From: Mycolicibacterium sp. lyk4-40-TYG-92
Lineage (GTDB): Bacteria; Actinomycetota; Actinomycetes; Mycobacteriales; Mycobacteriaceae
Length of the DNA: 64,000 bases
Reading direction: 5' to 3'
Assembly: GCF_030209435.1 (NCBI RefSeq)
Contig: NZ_JARVRX010000027.1
Span: 1-64,000 of the forward strand
Shown: one piece after another, positions 1-8,863 of the stretch
How positions within the stretch are numbered: the stretch's first letter is position 1
Layout of the letters: each line of letters opens with the position of its first letter
The notes under the pieces: generated by a model
Seen by the model: the letters and a program-made list of their open reading frames with translations, nothing else
Told to the model about the DNA's origin: nothing
The model's database searches: none
Translations under genes and position numbers: made by a program

Positions 1-112
1 TACTGTGCAATCCGTTCAGTTCACCCGCTGTTGCACTGGAACCTTGAATCCGCCCCGCTTCTTGCCTGCAATTCAGGGCCGCTCGCGCCCGACGAGCGGG
101 CGTTGATCGCAC

Positions 113-721
113 TCAGCGCGCCGGACGCCACATCGGAATCAGGCTCGGCCCGCCGTTCGGCAGCTTCATCTCACCGGTGACCTCGAACCCGAACCGCTCG
201 TAGTACGGCACGTTGACCGGATTGCTCGACTCCAAGTAGGCGGGCGCGTGTTCCGCATCAACGCGGTCCAGGCGCGACGTCATCAGAGCCTGCCCGAAAC
301 CACCGCCGCGCACCGTCGGATCGCTGCCGATCACCGCGAGGTACCAATGCGGCTCCTCCGGATGGTGCTTCTTCATCAACTCCGCGGCCGTCTGTCCGCG
401 CAACACCGCGGTGCCCAATGTCAGCAGCATGATCGGCGCGGTACGAAGCTCGTCGCCGCGCGTCTGCTGCCACTTGCCCGGGGGATCCCACAACGCCGCG
501 GCCCCGATGCCGTCCGCCGACAAGGCCACCTCGACGCCACCGTGGCCCAAATGCTGGTACTTGGTGAGCGCCGTGAACAGGCGCGGCAGCCGGCGCCGGC
601 GCAGCCCATCGTCGGGCAGCATCCACTTCATCACCGGGTCGTCGGCGAAGGCGCGGGCAAGGGTGTGCGACAAGCCGCCGATGTCGGAACGAGTAGCCGC
701 CCGGGTCTGAATTTCACGCAT
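113..721 (-). CDS. GNAT-family N-acetyltransferase
   Basis: A 202-residue protein with the GNAT fold, predicted to transfer an acetyl group from acetyl-CoA to an unknown amine. The beta4/alpha3 acetyl-CoA loop is visible as VRGGGFGQALM, followed by the usual C-terminal YYERFGFEVTGE motif. I chose the ATG at 721 (MREIQTRAA) because the frame upstream reads as low-quality, Arg/Ser-rich sequence, while the GNAT homology begins right after it. It stands alone, with the CBS gene upstream on the same strand 136 bases away. It is not obviously Eis, which is longer. The substrate cannot be predicted. Confidence 0.85.
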   Translation of the reverse strand: MREIQTRAATRSDIGGLSHTLARAFADDPVMKWMLPDDGLRRRRLPRLFTALTKYQHLGHGGVEVALSADGIGAAALWDPPGKWQQTRGDELRTAPIMLLTLGTAVLRGQTAAELMKKHHPEEPHWYLAVIGSDPTVRGGGFGQALMTSRLDRVDAEHAPAYLESSNPVNVPYYERFGFEVTGEMKLPNGGPSLIPMWRPAR

Positions 722-857
722 GCCGCCAGCTTGCCGTGAACTGCCACGCACCGCCCAGACTCTCCGGACAGTCTGCGCTCGCTCGCGGCTGACGAGCGGC
801 CTCGAATTGCACGCAATACCGGCGTCTCGCCGTACAGACGCGGCCGCTCGCGGGAGG

Positions 858-1289
858 TTACCTGCCCTGGGTGATGTAGTCCTGCAGTTGCTGCTGTTCG
901 GTCTCGAGTTCTTCCATCCGGGTCTTGACGACGTCACCGATGCTGACGATGCCGGCGAGCCGGCCGTCGTCGATGACGGGCACATGCCGCACCCGGTTCT
1001 GGGTCATCAGCACTACGAGATGGTCGACGGTGTCGCGCGGCGTGCAGGTCGCCAGCACGGTCGTCATGATCTCCGAAACCGGCTGGCCCAGGAGGCCACC
1101 GCCGCGCTTGTGGAGTTCGCGCACGACGTCGCGCTCGGACACGATGCCGGCCAATCCGTCGGCCCCGACCACCACCATGGCGCCGATGTTCAGCGCCGCG
1201 AGGCTGGCCAGCAGTTGGGACACCGTGGTCTCGGGGGTGATGGTCGCTACCGCGGCACCCTTGTTACTCAGCACGTCCGCGATTCGCAT
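858..1289 (-). CDS. Tandem CBS-domain protein
   Basis: A 143-residue cytosolic protein made of two CBS domains (about residues 8-60 and 75-130), a Bateman module that usually binds adenosyl nucleotides. Typical CBS signatures are visible, such as GIVSERDVVRELH and RHVPVIDDGRLAGIVSIGD. The start at 1289 is set by an SD core (complement of 1296-1300, GGAGG) six bases upstream. The family and position match the small CBS protein I recall as Rv2406c in M. tuberculosis. No catalytic domain is fused to it, so it is probably a stand-alone energy or ligand sensor. Confidence 0.9.
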   Translation of the reverse strand: MRIADVLSNKGAAVATITPETTVSQLLASLAALNIGAMVVVGADGLAGIVSERDVVRELHKRGGGLLGQPVSEIMTTVLATCTPRDTVDHLVVLMTQNRVRHVPVIDDGRLAGIVSIGDVVKTRMEELETEQQQLQDYITQGR

Positions 1290-1484
1290 CGTCCGCCTCC
1301 GATCGTGATCTACCTCACATCCATGGTAGTCGGGAGGACACGTCGCGAAGGGATTTGGCGCGGCTGCCAAATATCAGTGTCAGTACGTCGCAGCTGTCTC
1401 GGCGAGGCTCTTGCCCGCGGTCTCGGGCGCGAGCCTGCGTCACACAGCGTGTCAAGGTGAGAGGTTCGACACTCCGCCGCGGGT

Positions 1485-2324
1485 TCAGGCCAGCCGCGTG
1501 ATTTCCACGATGACAGCAAGGTCGGTGGATCCCTCGCCGGAGTAGATGCCCTTCAGTGGGGTGACGTCCGCATAGTCCCGGCCCACAGCGACGGTCACGT
1601 ACTGCTCGTTGATCTCGACGTCGTTCGTCGGGTCGTAGTCCCACCAGCCGCCGGTCCAGGCCTGCACCCAGGCGTGGCTCTGGCCTTCGATGGTGTCGCC
1701 GACCTCCGCCCGGCGCTGCGGGTGCAGATAGCCGGACACGTACCGGGCCGGAATTCCCATGCCGCGCAACAGGATCAGCGTCAGGTGCGCGAAGTCCTGA
1801 CACACGCCCTTGCCTTCGCGCAACGCATCCAGTCCTGACGAGTGCACACCGGTGGTGCCGGGGACGTAGTCGAGTTCGGTGTTCACCCAGTTCGCCGCGG
1901 CGACCACGGCCTCCTGCGGGTCGTAGTACTTCATGATCCGCTGGCCGACGCGCTGCAGGCGCTTGCTGACCGGCGTGTACCGGGTCGGGACGAGCAGTTC
2001 GTCGAACCGGTCCCGCACGCCGGCACCCGCCAGGTCGTCCCACGTGACCAGCTCCGCGGGCATCTCACCCTTGTCGGTCTCGACGACCGAGGACGACGTC
2101 ACCTCCAACTCGGTGTGCGGCGCATGCAGATCGAAGGCCGTCACCGCGGTGCCCCAGTAGTCGATATACCGGTACGACCGGGTGGCCGGCGTGGTCTCGA
2201 CACGGTTGAGGACGACGTTCTGCCGCGAGTCCGAGCGCGGCGTCAACCTGGCCTCGTTGAACGACGCCGTCACCGCCGACTTGTACGCATACCCGGTGGC
2301 ATGGACAACTCTGAGCCGCCACAT
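1485..2324 (-). CDS. Transglutaminase-like cysteine peptidase-fold protein
   Basis: A 279-residue protein with an N-terminal bacterial transglutaminase-like beta domain (about 1-85) and a transglutaminase core. The catalytic triad is readable: Cys175 in GVCQDFAH, His217 in GQSHAWVQAW and Asp231 in YDPTND. It starts one base after the stop of the alpha-E gene, so it is the third gene of a tight three-gene operon (ATP-grasp, alpha-E, transglutaminase). In this conserved actinobacterial module the transglutaminase is thought to work with the ATP-grasp partner on amide or peptide bonds, but the substrate is unknown. An upstream in-frame extension was rejected because it lies inside the alpha-E gene. 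Confidence 0.92.
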   Translation of the reverse strand: MWRLRVVHATGYAYKSAVTASFNEARLTPRSDSRQNVVLNRVETTPATRSYRYIDYWGTAVTAFDLHAPHTELEVTSSSVVETDKGEMPAELVTWDDLAGAGVRDRFDELLVPTRYTPVSKRLQRVGQRIMKYYDPQEAVVAAANWVNTELDYVPGTTGVHSSGLDALREGKGVCQDFAHLTLILLRGMGIPARYVSGYLHPQRRAEVGDTIEGQSHAWVQAWTGGWWDYDPTNDVEINEQYVTVAVGRDYADVTPLKGIYSGEGSTDLAVIVEITRLA

Positions 2325-2325
2325 A

Positions 2326-3297
2326 TCAGATCTCACCTTCTTCGATAACCGACACCGGGCGGCCCGCGTCCGTCCAGGCGACCCACGGTGCCGCGTGAAA
2401 GTACTCCAGCGCCAATGCTTCTCCGACGTCCCGGCAGCTACGTTGCAGGCCGGCCAAGCGGTCCTCCAGCGAATCCAGCAGCAGGCCCGGCTGCAGGAAC
2501 TCCAGTTCGCTACGCGCCCGGCCGAGGAGGCGCTGCGCCTCACCGGTGGCGCCGATGCGGTCATGCGGCCGGTTGTGCAACTCGTCGAGATGCCGCTCGG
2601 CCAGCCGCAGCGAATAGAACACCGACCGCGGAAACAGCCTGTCCAGCAACATGAATTCGACGACCCGGCCAGCGTCGAGCACGCCTCGGTAGGTCCGCAG
2701 GTAGGTGTCATGGGCACCGGCCGAGCGCAGCACCGTCACCCACGCCGGCGACGACGCACTGTCACCGACACGCGCCAGCAGCAGACGCACCGTCATGTCG
2801 ACGCGCTCGATGGCCCGGCCCAGCATCATGAAGCGGTAGCCGTCGTCGCGCGACAGCGTCGAGTCGGCCAGGCCCGCGAACATCGCGGCGCGGCCTTCCA
2901 CGAAGCTCAGGAACTCGTGTGGCCCAAGCCTTCTGGCGGCCCGCTCACGCTCGGCCAGCGCGTTGTAGGTGGTGTTGAGGCATTCCCACATCTCGGTCGA
3001 CGTGACTTCGCGCGCACCGCGGGCATTCTCGCGGGCCGCCGAGATCGACTCGACGATCGAATTCTGCCCATCACCGCGGCCGAACGCGACCAGGTCGGTC
3101 AACGACCACATGTCCAGTGGAGCCGCCGGGGGCTCGATCCCCAAGACCCGCAACAGCGTTCGCGAGGCGAGGTCGGGAACGACGCTCGAGTCCTCCAACA
3201 GCTGGTGCACGGTGACGTCCAGGATGCGGGCGGTGTCGTCGGCCCGCTCGACGTAGCGGCCGATCCAGTACAGCGATTCCGCGTTGCGCGCCAACAT
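2326..3297 (-). CDS. Alpha-E domain (DUF403) protein
   Basis: A 323-residue, largely helical protein that begins MLARNAESLYWIGRYVERAD, the standard alpha-E opening. Its start codon overlaps the stop of the ATP-grasp gene as TGATG at 3295-3299, and the transglutaminase begins one base after its stop, so the three are probably translationally coupled. Alpha-E proteins occur with circularly permuted ATP-grasp enzymes and are a predicted partner of them; no reaction is established. Length is normal for the family. Confidence 0.92.
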   Translation of the reverse strand: MLARNAESLYWIGRYVERADDTARILDVTVHQLLEDSSVVPDLASRTLLRVLGIEPPAAPLDMWSLTDLVAFGRGDGQNSIVESISAARENARGAREVTSTEMWECLNTTYNALAERERAARRLGPHEFLSFVEGRAAMFAGLADSTLSRDDGYRFMMLGRAIERVDMTVRLLLARVGDSASSPAWVTVLRSAGAHDTYLRTYRGVLDAGRVVEFMLLDRLFPRSVFYSLRLAERHLDELHNRPHDRIGATGEAQRLLGRARSELEFLQPGLLLDSLEDRLAGLQRSCRDVGEALALEYFHAAPWVAWTDAGRPVSVIEEGEI

Positions 3298-4961
3298 CAG
3301 TACATCACCGCCTGTTGCTGTTGCTGCTGTTGTTGCTGGGCAGTTTGGACCGCCTGCTGCGGGGGTCCCTCGTCGGCGGCCTGGCCGGCCGACGGCAGCG
3401 AGCGGACGACTTCGGCGGCGGCGAGCTCGTGGGTGGCGGTCGATGCCCGCGACGCCAGCACCCAGGTGTCCTTGGAACCACCGCCCTGGCTGGAGTTAAC
3501 CACCAGCGAGCCCTCCGGCAGGGCGACGCGCGTCAGGCCACCAGGCAGCACCCACACGTCGTCACCGTCGTTGACCGCGAACGGCCGCAGATCGACGTGC
3601 CGCGGGGCCAGCTTGTCGCCGATCCGCGTCGGCACCGTCGACAGCTGCACCACCGGCTGGGCGATCCACCCGCGCGGGTCGGAGCGGACCTTCTTCGAGA
3701 TTGCCGCGATCTCCTTCTCGGAGGCGTCCGGTCCGAAGACGATGCCGTAGCCGCCCGAGCCCTCGACCGGCTTGATGACAAGCTCCCGAATGCGGTCGAG
3801 CACTTCCTCGCATTCCTCCTCGAGCCAGCAGCGGTAGGTGTCGACGTTCGCCAGCAGGGGCTTCTCGCCCAGGTAGTACTCGATGATGGTCGGCACGTAG
3901 GTATAGACGAGCTTGTCGTCACCGACCCCGTTGCCCACCGCGCTGGAGATGACGACGTTGCCCGCCCGCGCCGCGTTGAGCAGCCCGGCGACGCCCAGCA
4001 CGGTGTCGGGCCGGAACTGCATGGGGTCGAGGAACATGTCGTCGATCCGTCGGTAGATGACGTCCACCTGACGCTCACCTTCGGTGGTCCGCATGTAGAC
4101 GACGTTGTCGCGACAGAACAGGTCGCGGCCCTCGACCAGTTCGACGCCCATCTGCCGGGCCAGCAGTGAGTGCTCGAAGTAGGCCGAGTTGTAGACGCCG
4201 GGGGTGAGGACCACCACAGTCGGGTCGGCTTCGTTCGACGCCGCGGCGTTGCGCAGCGCCCGCAGCAGGTGCGACGAGTAGTCGCCCACCGCCCGGACCC
4301 GGTGCGTGGCGAAGAGGTTCGGGAAAACGCGGGCCATGGTGCGCCGGTTCTCCATCACGTAGGACACCCCGGACGGTGAGCGCAGGTTGTCCTCGAGCAC
4401 CCGGAAGTCGCCCTTGTCGTCGCGAATCAGGTCGATACCTGCGACGTGGATGCGGACGCCGTTGGGCGGGACGATGCCGGCGGCCTCGCGGTGGAAGTGC
4501 TCGCACGAGGTCACCAGGCGGCGCGGGATCACCCCGTCGCGCAGGATCTCCTGATCGCCGTAGACGTCGTCGAGGTACATCTCGAGCGCCTTGACCCGCT
4601 GCTTGATGCCCTTTTCCAGCTTCGACCACTCGGCGGCCGAGATGACCCTGGGCACCAGGTCAAGCGGAAACGGCCGCTCCTGGCCGGACAGCGAGAACGT
4701 GATGCCCTGGTCGGTGAACGCGCGGCCGAGCGCTTCGGACCGGGCCGCCAGCTCGGAGGTGTCCGACGGTGCCAACTCGGCGAAGACGCCCTTGTAGAGA
4801 CCGCGCACGGCGCCCTGGGCGTCGAACATCTCGTCGTACGCGGCGGCATAGCTGTCGACGTCGTCATAGCCGTCGAACACACCGTCGTAGCGATTCCCTG
4901 GGGAGGTGGGCCGCGTCCGTACCTGGCCGCTCTGCGATGTCCGTGGGCTCATGGCAGACAT
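3297..4961 (-). CDS. Circularly permuted ATP-grasp protein (type 1/2) with poly-Gln tail
   Basis: A 554-residue protein with the circularly permuted ATP-grasp core (DUF404/DUF407 type). Family motifs include GIDLIRDDKGDFRVLEDNLR and IKPVEGSGGYGIVFGPD, the latter an ATP-binding glycine loop. It is predicted to be an ATP-dependent carboxylate-amine ligase, first gene of the operon with alpha-E and transglutaminase. The last ~35 residues are unusual: a run of nine consecutive glutamines (complement of about 3310-3336) followed by AVMY. Either ATG at 4961 or the one three codons in could be used. No Shine-Dalgarno sequence decides clearly. Confidence 0.93.
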   Translation of the reverse strand: MSAMSPRTSQSGQVRTRPTSPGNRYDGVFDGYDDVDSYAAAYDEMFDAQGAVRGLYKGVFAELAPSDTSELAARSEALGRAFTDQGITFSLSGQERPFPLDLVPRVISAAEWSKLEKGIKQRVKALEMYLDDVYGDQEILRDGVIPRRLVTSCEHFHREAAGIVPPNGVRIHVAGIDLIRDDKGDFRVLEDNLRSPSGVSYVMENRRTMARVFPNLFATHRVRAVGDYSSHLLRALRNAAASNEADPTVVVLTPGVYNSAYFEHSLLARQMGVELVEGRDLFCRDNVVYMRTTEGERQVDVIYRRIDDMFLDPMQFRPDTVLGVAGLLNAARAGNVVISSAVGNGVGDDKLVYTYVPTIIEYYLGEKPLLANVDTYRCWLEEECEEVLDRIRELVIKPVEGSGGYGIVFGPDASEKEIAAISKKVRSDPRGWIAQPVVQLSTVPTRIGDKLAPRHVDLRPFAVNDGDDVWVLPGGLTRVALPEGSLVVNSSQGGGSKDTWVLASRASTATHELAAAEVVRSLPSAGQAADEGPPQQAVQTAQQQQQQQQQAVMY

Positions 4962-5050
4962 GCTGCATCAACCTGGCAGTTTCGGCAGGGCAACTTGGCA
5001 TTCACAGATATGCTCGGGGTCGTCGCCGGCCAGTGCGCGTATCCCGCGCT

Positions 5051-5080
5051 TTGGGGATTTCGCATGGACGCTGGTAACCT
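5051..5080 (+). promoter_or_regulatory. Candidate promoter of rpsT
   Basis: TTGGGG (5051-5056) and TAACCT (5075-5080) lie 18 bases apart on the plus strand, a plausible housekeeping-sigma -35/-10 pair ~100 bases before rpsT. A perfect inverted repeat, GCCCGT-TG-ACGGGC (5092-5105), lies just after the expected start site and could form a leader hairpin. Both readings rest on pattern only. Confidence 0.3.
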
Positions 5081-5180
5081 GAACAGTCGCTGCCCGTTGA
5101 CGGGCGAAGAGCACAGACTTAAGACCGAGCAGGCTCGTCTCAGAGCATGCCCAAATTGAGATTTAGAAGGAACGACACGC

Positions 5181-5441
5181 GTGGCCAACATCAAGTCGCA
5201 GGAAAAGCGCATCCGCACCAACGAGCGTGCACGTCTGCGCAACCAGTCGGTGAAGTCGGCGCTGCGTACGGCCATCCGCGGATTCCGTGAGGCCGTCGAG
5301 GCGGGCGAGAAGGACAAGGCCGGCGAGCTGCTCGTCGCCACCAACCGCAAGCTGGACAAGGCCGCCACCAAGGGTGTCATCCACAAGAACCAGGCCGCCA
5401 ACAAGAAGTCGGCGCTGACCCTGGCCTTCAACAAGCTCTGA
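5181..5441 (+). CDS. rpsT: 30S ribosomal protein S20
   Basis: An 86-residue basic protein that matches S20 over its full length (N-terminus [21 protein letters not shown]-terminus ALTLAFNKL). It binds 16S rRNA and assists early 30S assembly. The start is GTG at 5181 with an SD (AGAAGGA, 5165-5171) nine bases upstream. It is a single-gene unit: the neighbours on both sides lie on the other strand and a strong terminator follows. Confidence 0.98.
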   Translation: MANIKSQEKRIRTNERARLRNQSVKSALRTAIRGFREAVEAGEKDKAGELLVATNRKLDKAATKGVIHKNQAANKKSALTLAFNKL

Positions 5442-5461
5442 TCTGAGCCTCTAGTTTCGCG

Positions 5462-5496
5462 AAACCGCGGCCCGATGATCGGGCCGCGGTTTTGTT
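5462..5496 (+). terminator. Intrinsic terminator after rpsT
   Basis: A perfect 15-bp inverted repeat (5462-5476 against 5478-5492) around one central base, with the stem rich in GC (CCGCGGCCCGAT), followed by TTTTGTT. It lies 20 bases after the rpsT stop and 25 bases past the holA stop on the other strand, so it may stop transcription from both sides, although the U-tract is on the rpsT side. Confidence 0.9.
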
Positions 5497-5520
5497 GTGT
5501 GCGTGGGGTGGGCCGGCCGC

Positions 5521-6483
5521 TCAGCTGTCCGCCAGCTCCGCCACGCGCCGCACCGCCGACTCCAGCGCGTAGTCGGCGTTGGCCGCGGCACCCTTGACGT
5601 CGGCGTTCAGCGCCGCGACCACCCGCAGCGCCTCTGCCACGGTGTCCCGGGACCAGCGCCGGGCCTGCTTCTGCGCCTTCTGGACGCGCCACGGCGGCAT
5701 CCCCAGCTCCCCCGCCAGCCGGTACGGGTCGCCCGACTGACCACCGACGCGCGCGATCGAATGCACGGCCTCGGCCAGTGCATCGGCCAGCACCACGTGC
5801 GGCACGCCGCCGGCCATCGCCCAGCGCAACGCCTCGGCGACGCCGCTAACGTCACCCGAGACTGCCTTGTCGGCGATGTCGAACCCGTTCACCTCCGCCT
5901 TTCCGGAGTAGTAGCGCCGCACGGCCGCCGCATCGATCTGGCCGCCAGTGTCGGCCACCAGCTGCGAGCACGCCGCCGCCAGTTCGCGGATATCTGAGCC
6001 GACGGAATCGAGGACCGCGTTGACGGCGTCGTCGCCGACCTTCACCTTCAGCGACCGGAATTCCTTGCGGACGAAGTCGGCGCGCTCGGCGGCCTTGGTG
6101 ATCTTCGCGCACGGATGCACCTCGGCGCCAAGCTTTTTCAGCTGGTCGGCCAGTGCCTTCGCGCGGCCACCGCCCGAGTGCACGACGACGAGCATGGTGC
6201 CGCCCGGCAGGTCGGCTGCCGCGTCGGCGATGAGGGCGACGGCGTCCTTGCCGGCTTCGGCGGCAGACTCGAGGACCACCACGCGCTCTTCGGCGAACAG
6301 CGACGGGCTCAGCAGTTCGGCGAGCTCGCTGGTGGACACATCACCGGCCCGCAGGCGGTCGACGGGCACGTTGTCGTTGCCGGCCCGCTTGCGCGCGTTC
6401 CGCAATACGTCCGCCACCGCCCGCTCGACCAGCAGTTCCTCGTCGCCCAGCACCAGATGCAACGCCTCGGTCGATCCACTCAC
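5521..6483 (-). CDS. holA: DNA polymerase III subunit delta
   Basis: A 320-residue protein of the HolA family: N-terminal [16 protein letters not shown], central AAA+-like domain, and the C-terminal helical collar with the family-typical [15 protein letters not shown] stretch. Delta opens the beta sliding clamp during clamp loading at the replication fork. Length is normal. It converges on rpsT, as in M. tuberculosis (Rv2413c). The start at 6483 ([14 protein letters not shown]) agrees with the usual N-terminus. Confidence 0.95.
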   Translation of the reverse strand: MSGSTEALHLVLGDEELLVERAVADVLRNARKRAGNDNVPVDRLRAGDVSTSELAELLSPSLFAEERVVVLESAAEAGKDAVALIADAAADLPGGTMLVVVHSGGGRAKALADQLKKLGAEVHPCAKITKAAERADFVRKEFRSLKVKVGDDAVNAVLDSVGSDIRELAAACSQLVADTGGQIDAAAVRRYYSGKAEVNGFDIADKAVSGDVSGVAEALRWAMAGGVPHVVLADALAEAVHSIARVGGQSGDPYRLAGELGMPPWRVQKAQKQARRWSRDTVAEALRVVAALNADVKGAAANADYALESAVRRVAELADS

Positions 6484-6584
6484 CTGTTGATCGTTTCATG
6501 GCGGCCAGACAATCAGCGCAGGGCGGGCTGCGAATACGGGCTTAGGGTTGCGATGCGTGATTGGTGATGCCGGGGAGGGGGACC

Positions 6585-7478
6585 ATGACCGTGGGGCGGG
6601 ACATGCGCATACGGGGGCTATTCGCAGTACTGGTACTGCTTCTCTCCACGTTGTTGCTGGCATTGCCGTCGTCGGCGATCGCCTATGCCGATGCCGCTGC
6701 GTGCCCGGCACAGGTAGCAGCGCTGGATGCCAACCAGGCCAAGATCGCCGCCCACAACCAGCTCCTACCGCCGAGCGGCGTCGCGCCGCCCGAGGTAGCG
6801 GGCCCCGTCAACAGGGAAGCTGACCAACTCAACGCAGAGAAGGACGGGCTCCTCGCAAGCCTCGCGCGATGCGAAGCGGTTGTCGACAGGCTGCGCGACA
6901 ACGGTCCCGCACCGAAACCTCTGAGCGAGAAAAACTCTCAGGCCATGGCGCGGGCCACCGCCGCTGCACGGCCAAGATGGCAGAACCCGACTCCACCGGC
7001 AAAGATGTCCGACGGACGAGTGACGATTCCCCGGAATCATCCGCTGCGGCCACTATGGGACATCGTCAAGAAGCTACAGAATCCGATGGCCGACTACCCT
7101 CTAGTTCCACTACAAGGCGAGCAGCCGCCGAAGCCCGACGCAAAACACGCTTCCGGCTACGGAGTGGGGACCAGAGTGGTCAAGGGCGAAAATGTGCCCG
7201 CGATCTCACCTGACCATATCGTCCCGAAAGTCGAAATCCTGTATCTGCCTAGATTTCTGGAGTTGACACCCGAAAATCAGTGGGAAGTGCTCAATGCGCC
7301 AATAAATTTGCAGTGGCTGCCGTCAGAGGTCAACGCACAGAACAAAAACTCCAAATCAGCCGAAGACATGAAGGGCGTCGACTCGGACTGGCAGCAGGAA
7401 CAGATCGCATTGCAAGACCGGAAGCGCAAAGAACTCACGGACTTGATCGCCCAACTGGCTGACAGCCAGGTTCGCTAA
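6585..7478 (+). CDS. Secreted protein with HNH-nuclease-like C-terminus
   Basis: A 297-residue protein with a clear signal peptide (MTVGRDMRIRG followed by a Leu/Val-rich core, cleavage near AYADA). The mature N-terminal region has two Cys residues and a predicted helical hairpin. The middle part is Pro-rich. The C-terminal ~90 residues carry an HNH/ENDO VII-like pattern: SPDHIVPKVEI (Asp210-His211), then NLQWLPSEVNAQNKNSK (from Asn241). I chose ATG 6585 because it has the best SD (GGGGAGGGGG at 6571-6580); the TTG at 6561 and ATG at 6603 are alternatives. It is first in a three-gene operon (24 bases to the next gene). Inference: a secreted nuclease or toxin-like effector. The last His of a classical HNH is not obvious, so activity is uncertain. 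Confidence 0.6.
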   Translation: MTVGRDMRIRGLFAVLVLLLSTLLLALPSSAIAYADAAACPAQVAALDANQAKIAAHNQLLPPSGVAPPEVAGPVNREADQLNAEKDGLLASLARCEAVVDRLRDNGPAPKPLSEKNSQAMARATAAARPRWQNPTPPAKMSDGRVTIPRNHPLRPLWDIVKKLQNPMADYPLVPLQGEQPPKPDAKHASGYGVGTRVVKGENVPAISPDHIVPKVEILYLPRFLELTPENQWEVLNAPINLQWLPSEVNAQNKNSKSAEDMKGVDSDWQQEQIALQDRKRKELTDLIAQLADSQVR

Positions 7479-7501
7479 CTCACGCAAGGACGACAACATC
7501 G

Positions 7502-8215
7502 ATGGCCGAAATCGATCAACAGGCTCTGACCGCGGCAGTCGGCGACTGGCTGGTCAAAGATGTGACCATCCTCGAACCAAGTTCACAAACGCGAGCCATC
7601 ATCCCCGAAAATTGGTGGCCCGTAGCTGAATCCACTGACTCCGAAGAACGTAAACACGCCGCATTGGCACTGTGGAACGCCGACTTCCTCGCCTTGATCC
7701 CCCGTTACGCCCACGCGCTGCAAACAGGCTTGGTTGACGTTCGGGTCGCAAGGCATGGACACCTGACCACGGCCTCACTCGATTACGTGCTACGCACCGA
7801 TGAGGGCGGACTCTGCGTCTGGGCGGGTGAGGACCCGCGCACCTTCGACAATGCCGAACCCCCCTTCTTCGCTGCCCTACCCACACCGGTGCAGACCTTT
7901 CTGAGGCAGGTGCACGCCGGCTACACCACCTTCGATGATGAAACGTACGGGTTGGCCACGCCTGCCAACATGACTACTCTCGCCGCTCGGTGGGGCGATC
8001 CAGACACAAACGAGATCATCGAATGGTTCGAAGACCTGCCGTTCCCCGGCACCCAACGTTTGATGTTCGTCACCGGCGTCAATGACGAAACTGCCTTGTA
8101 TTTCTCTCCGGATCTCCCGGCAGGACAAGCAATTACCTACTACGAACCCGACTTCGAAATCGCACCATTTGGTGAAGCGTTGGACGACTTCATCACCCGG
8201 CCATTGGATAACTGA
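7502..8215 (+). CDS. SUKH/SMI1-KNR4-like protein, possible immunity partner
   Basis: A 237-residue soluble acidic protein without signal peptide. From about residue 125 it shows a SUKH-like pattern: LPTPVQTFLRQVHAGY, then a Trp-containing middle (ARWGDP, IIEWFEDLPFPG) and a C-terminal ITYYEPDFEIAPFGEALDDFI typical of SMI1/KNR4 proteins. SUKH proteins are a known immunity superfamily that neutralises nuclease toxins of bacteria. It lies 23 bases after the secreted HNH-like gene and three before the next gene, so co-transcription is likely. The family call is by eye and moderate; the immunity role is inference from the arrangement. Confidence 0.5.
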   Translation: MAEIDQQALTAAVGDWLVKDVTILEPSSQTRAIIPENWWPVAESTDSEERKHAALALWNADFLALIPRYAHALQTGLVDVRVARHGHLTTASLDYVLRTDEGGLCVWAGEDPRTFDNAEPPFFAALPTPVQTFLRQVHAGYTTFDDETYGLATPANMTTLAARWGDPDTNEIIEWFEDLPFPGTQRLMFVTGVNDETALYFSPDLPAGQAITYYEPDFEIAPFGEALDDFITRPLDN

Positions 8216-8218
8216 GCC

Positions 8219-8803
8219 ATGAGTACTCCTGGACCGTGGCCGCCGCAGCCCAACCGTCCAATGCCGCCAGCGCAGTGGGTGCCTGGCCCGCAGCCGCAGT
8301 GGGGCGCGCCACCGCAACCCAATTGGGGTGGCGCCCCACCCAACTGGGGCGGACCTCCACAACCGCCCAGCTTGCCACCGTACGGGTGGCAGCCCACCGC
8401 GCCGAGGCGTGCACCGCGAACCTGGCTGCTGCCTGTGCTGCTGGCCGTTGTCGTAGGCATCGGCGGATTAGGGTACTGGGGGTACAGCCGGTATCAGAGC
8501 AAACAACAACTGGCCAGCATCCGAGACACCGTGAAGGCGTTCGCTGAAGCATCCGACACGGCTGACACCAAAAAGCTGGCTTCGATGATGTGCGAAGAAG
8601 AAAGAGCTCAGTTCGTCGACGGCTTCGAAGGTCAACCGGATGACGGCCCCATCGTGCCCGCCCAACGCCAGCCAGTGAATATCGGTGCCATCAAAGTCAG
8701 CAACAACACGGCGACAGTTGAGGTCACACGGCCTCCTTCCGCCACGGTGACCCTCAAACTCAAGCGCGAAAACAGGACGTGGAAGCTCTGTAACCCCAGT
8801 TAG
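8219..8803 (+). CDS. Proline-rich single-pass membrane protein, NTF2-like outer domain
   Basis: A 194-residue protein: a cytosolic N-terminus of ~60 residues made of Pro/Trp/Gln/Gly repeats (PNWGG, PQWGAPP), one transmembrane helix (TWLLPVLLAVVVGIGGLGYW) and an external domain of ~100 residues resembling the small NTF2/DUF4878-like fold common in mycobacterial membrane proteins. It begins three bases after the SUKH-like gene and is the last gene of that operon. Its function is unknown. It might anchor, export or modulate the upstream pair, but such proteins are also common elsewhere in mycobacteria. Confidence 0.75.
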   Translation: MSTPGPWPPQPNRPMPPAQWVPGPQPQWGAPPQPNWGGAPPNWGGPPQPPSLPPYGWQPTAPRRAPRTWLLPVLLAVVVGIGGLGYWGYSRYQSKQQLASIRDTVKAFAEASDTADTKKLASMMCEEERAQFVDGFEGQPDDGPIVPAQRQPVNIGAIKVSNNTATVEVTRPPSATVTLKLKRENRTWKLCNPS

Positions 8804-8863
8804 CCCAGACTCACCGGAAGCCTCGAATACCCACTGGCCGAAGAGCTTCCGCGACCCGACCGA

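Noticed and set aside
1-112. Short region before the first gene
   Set aside because: No coding or RNA feature could be seen; too little context.
2182-3750. Long plus-strand open frame (522 codons) across the alpha-E and ATP-grasp region
   Set aside because: Antisense to well-supported genes; composition rich in Arg, His, Gln as expected for a GC-rich shadow frame.
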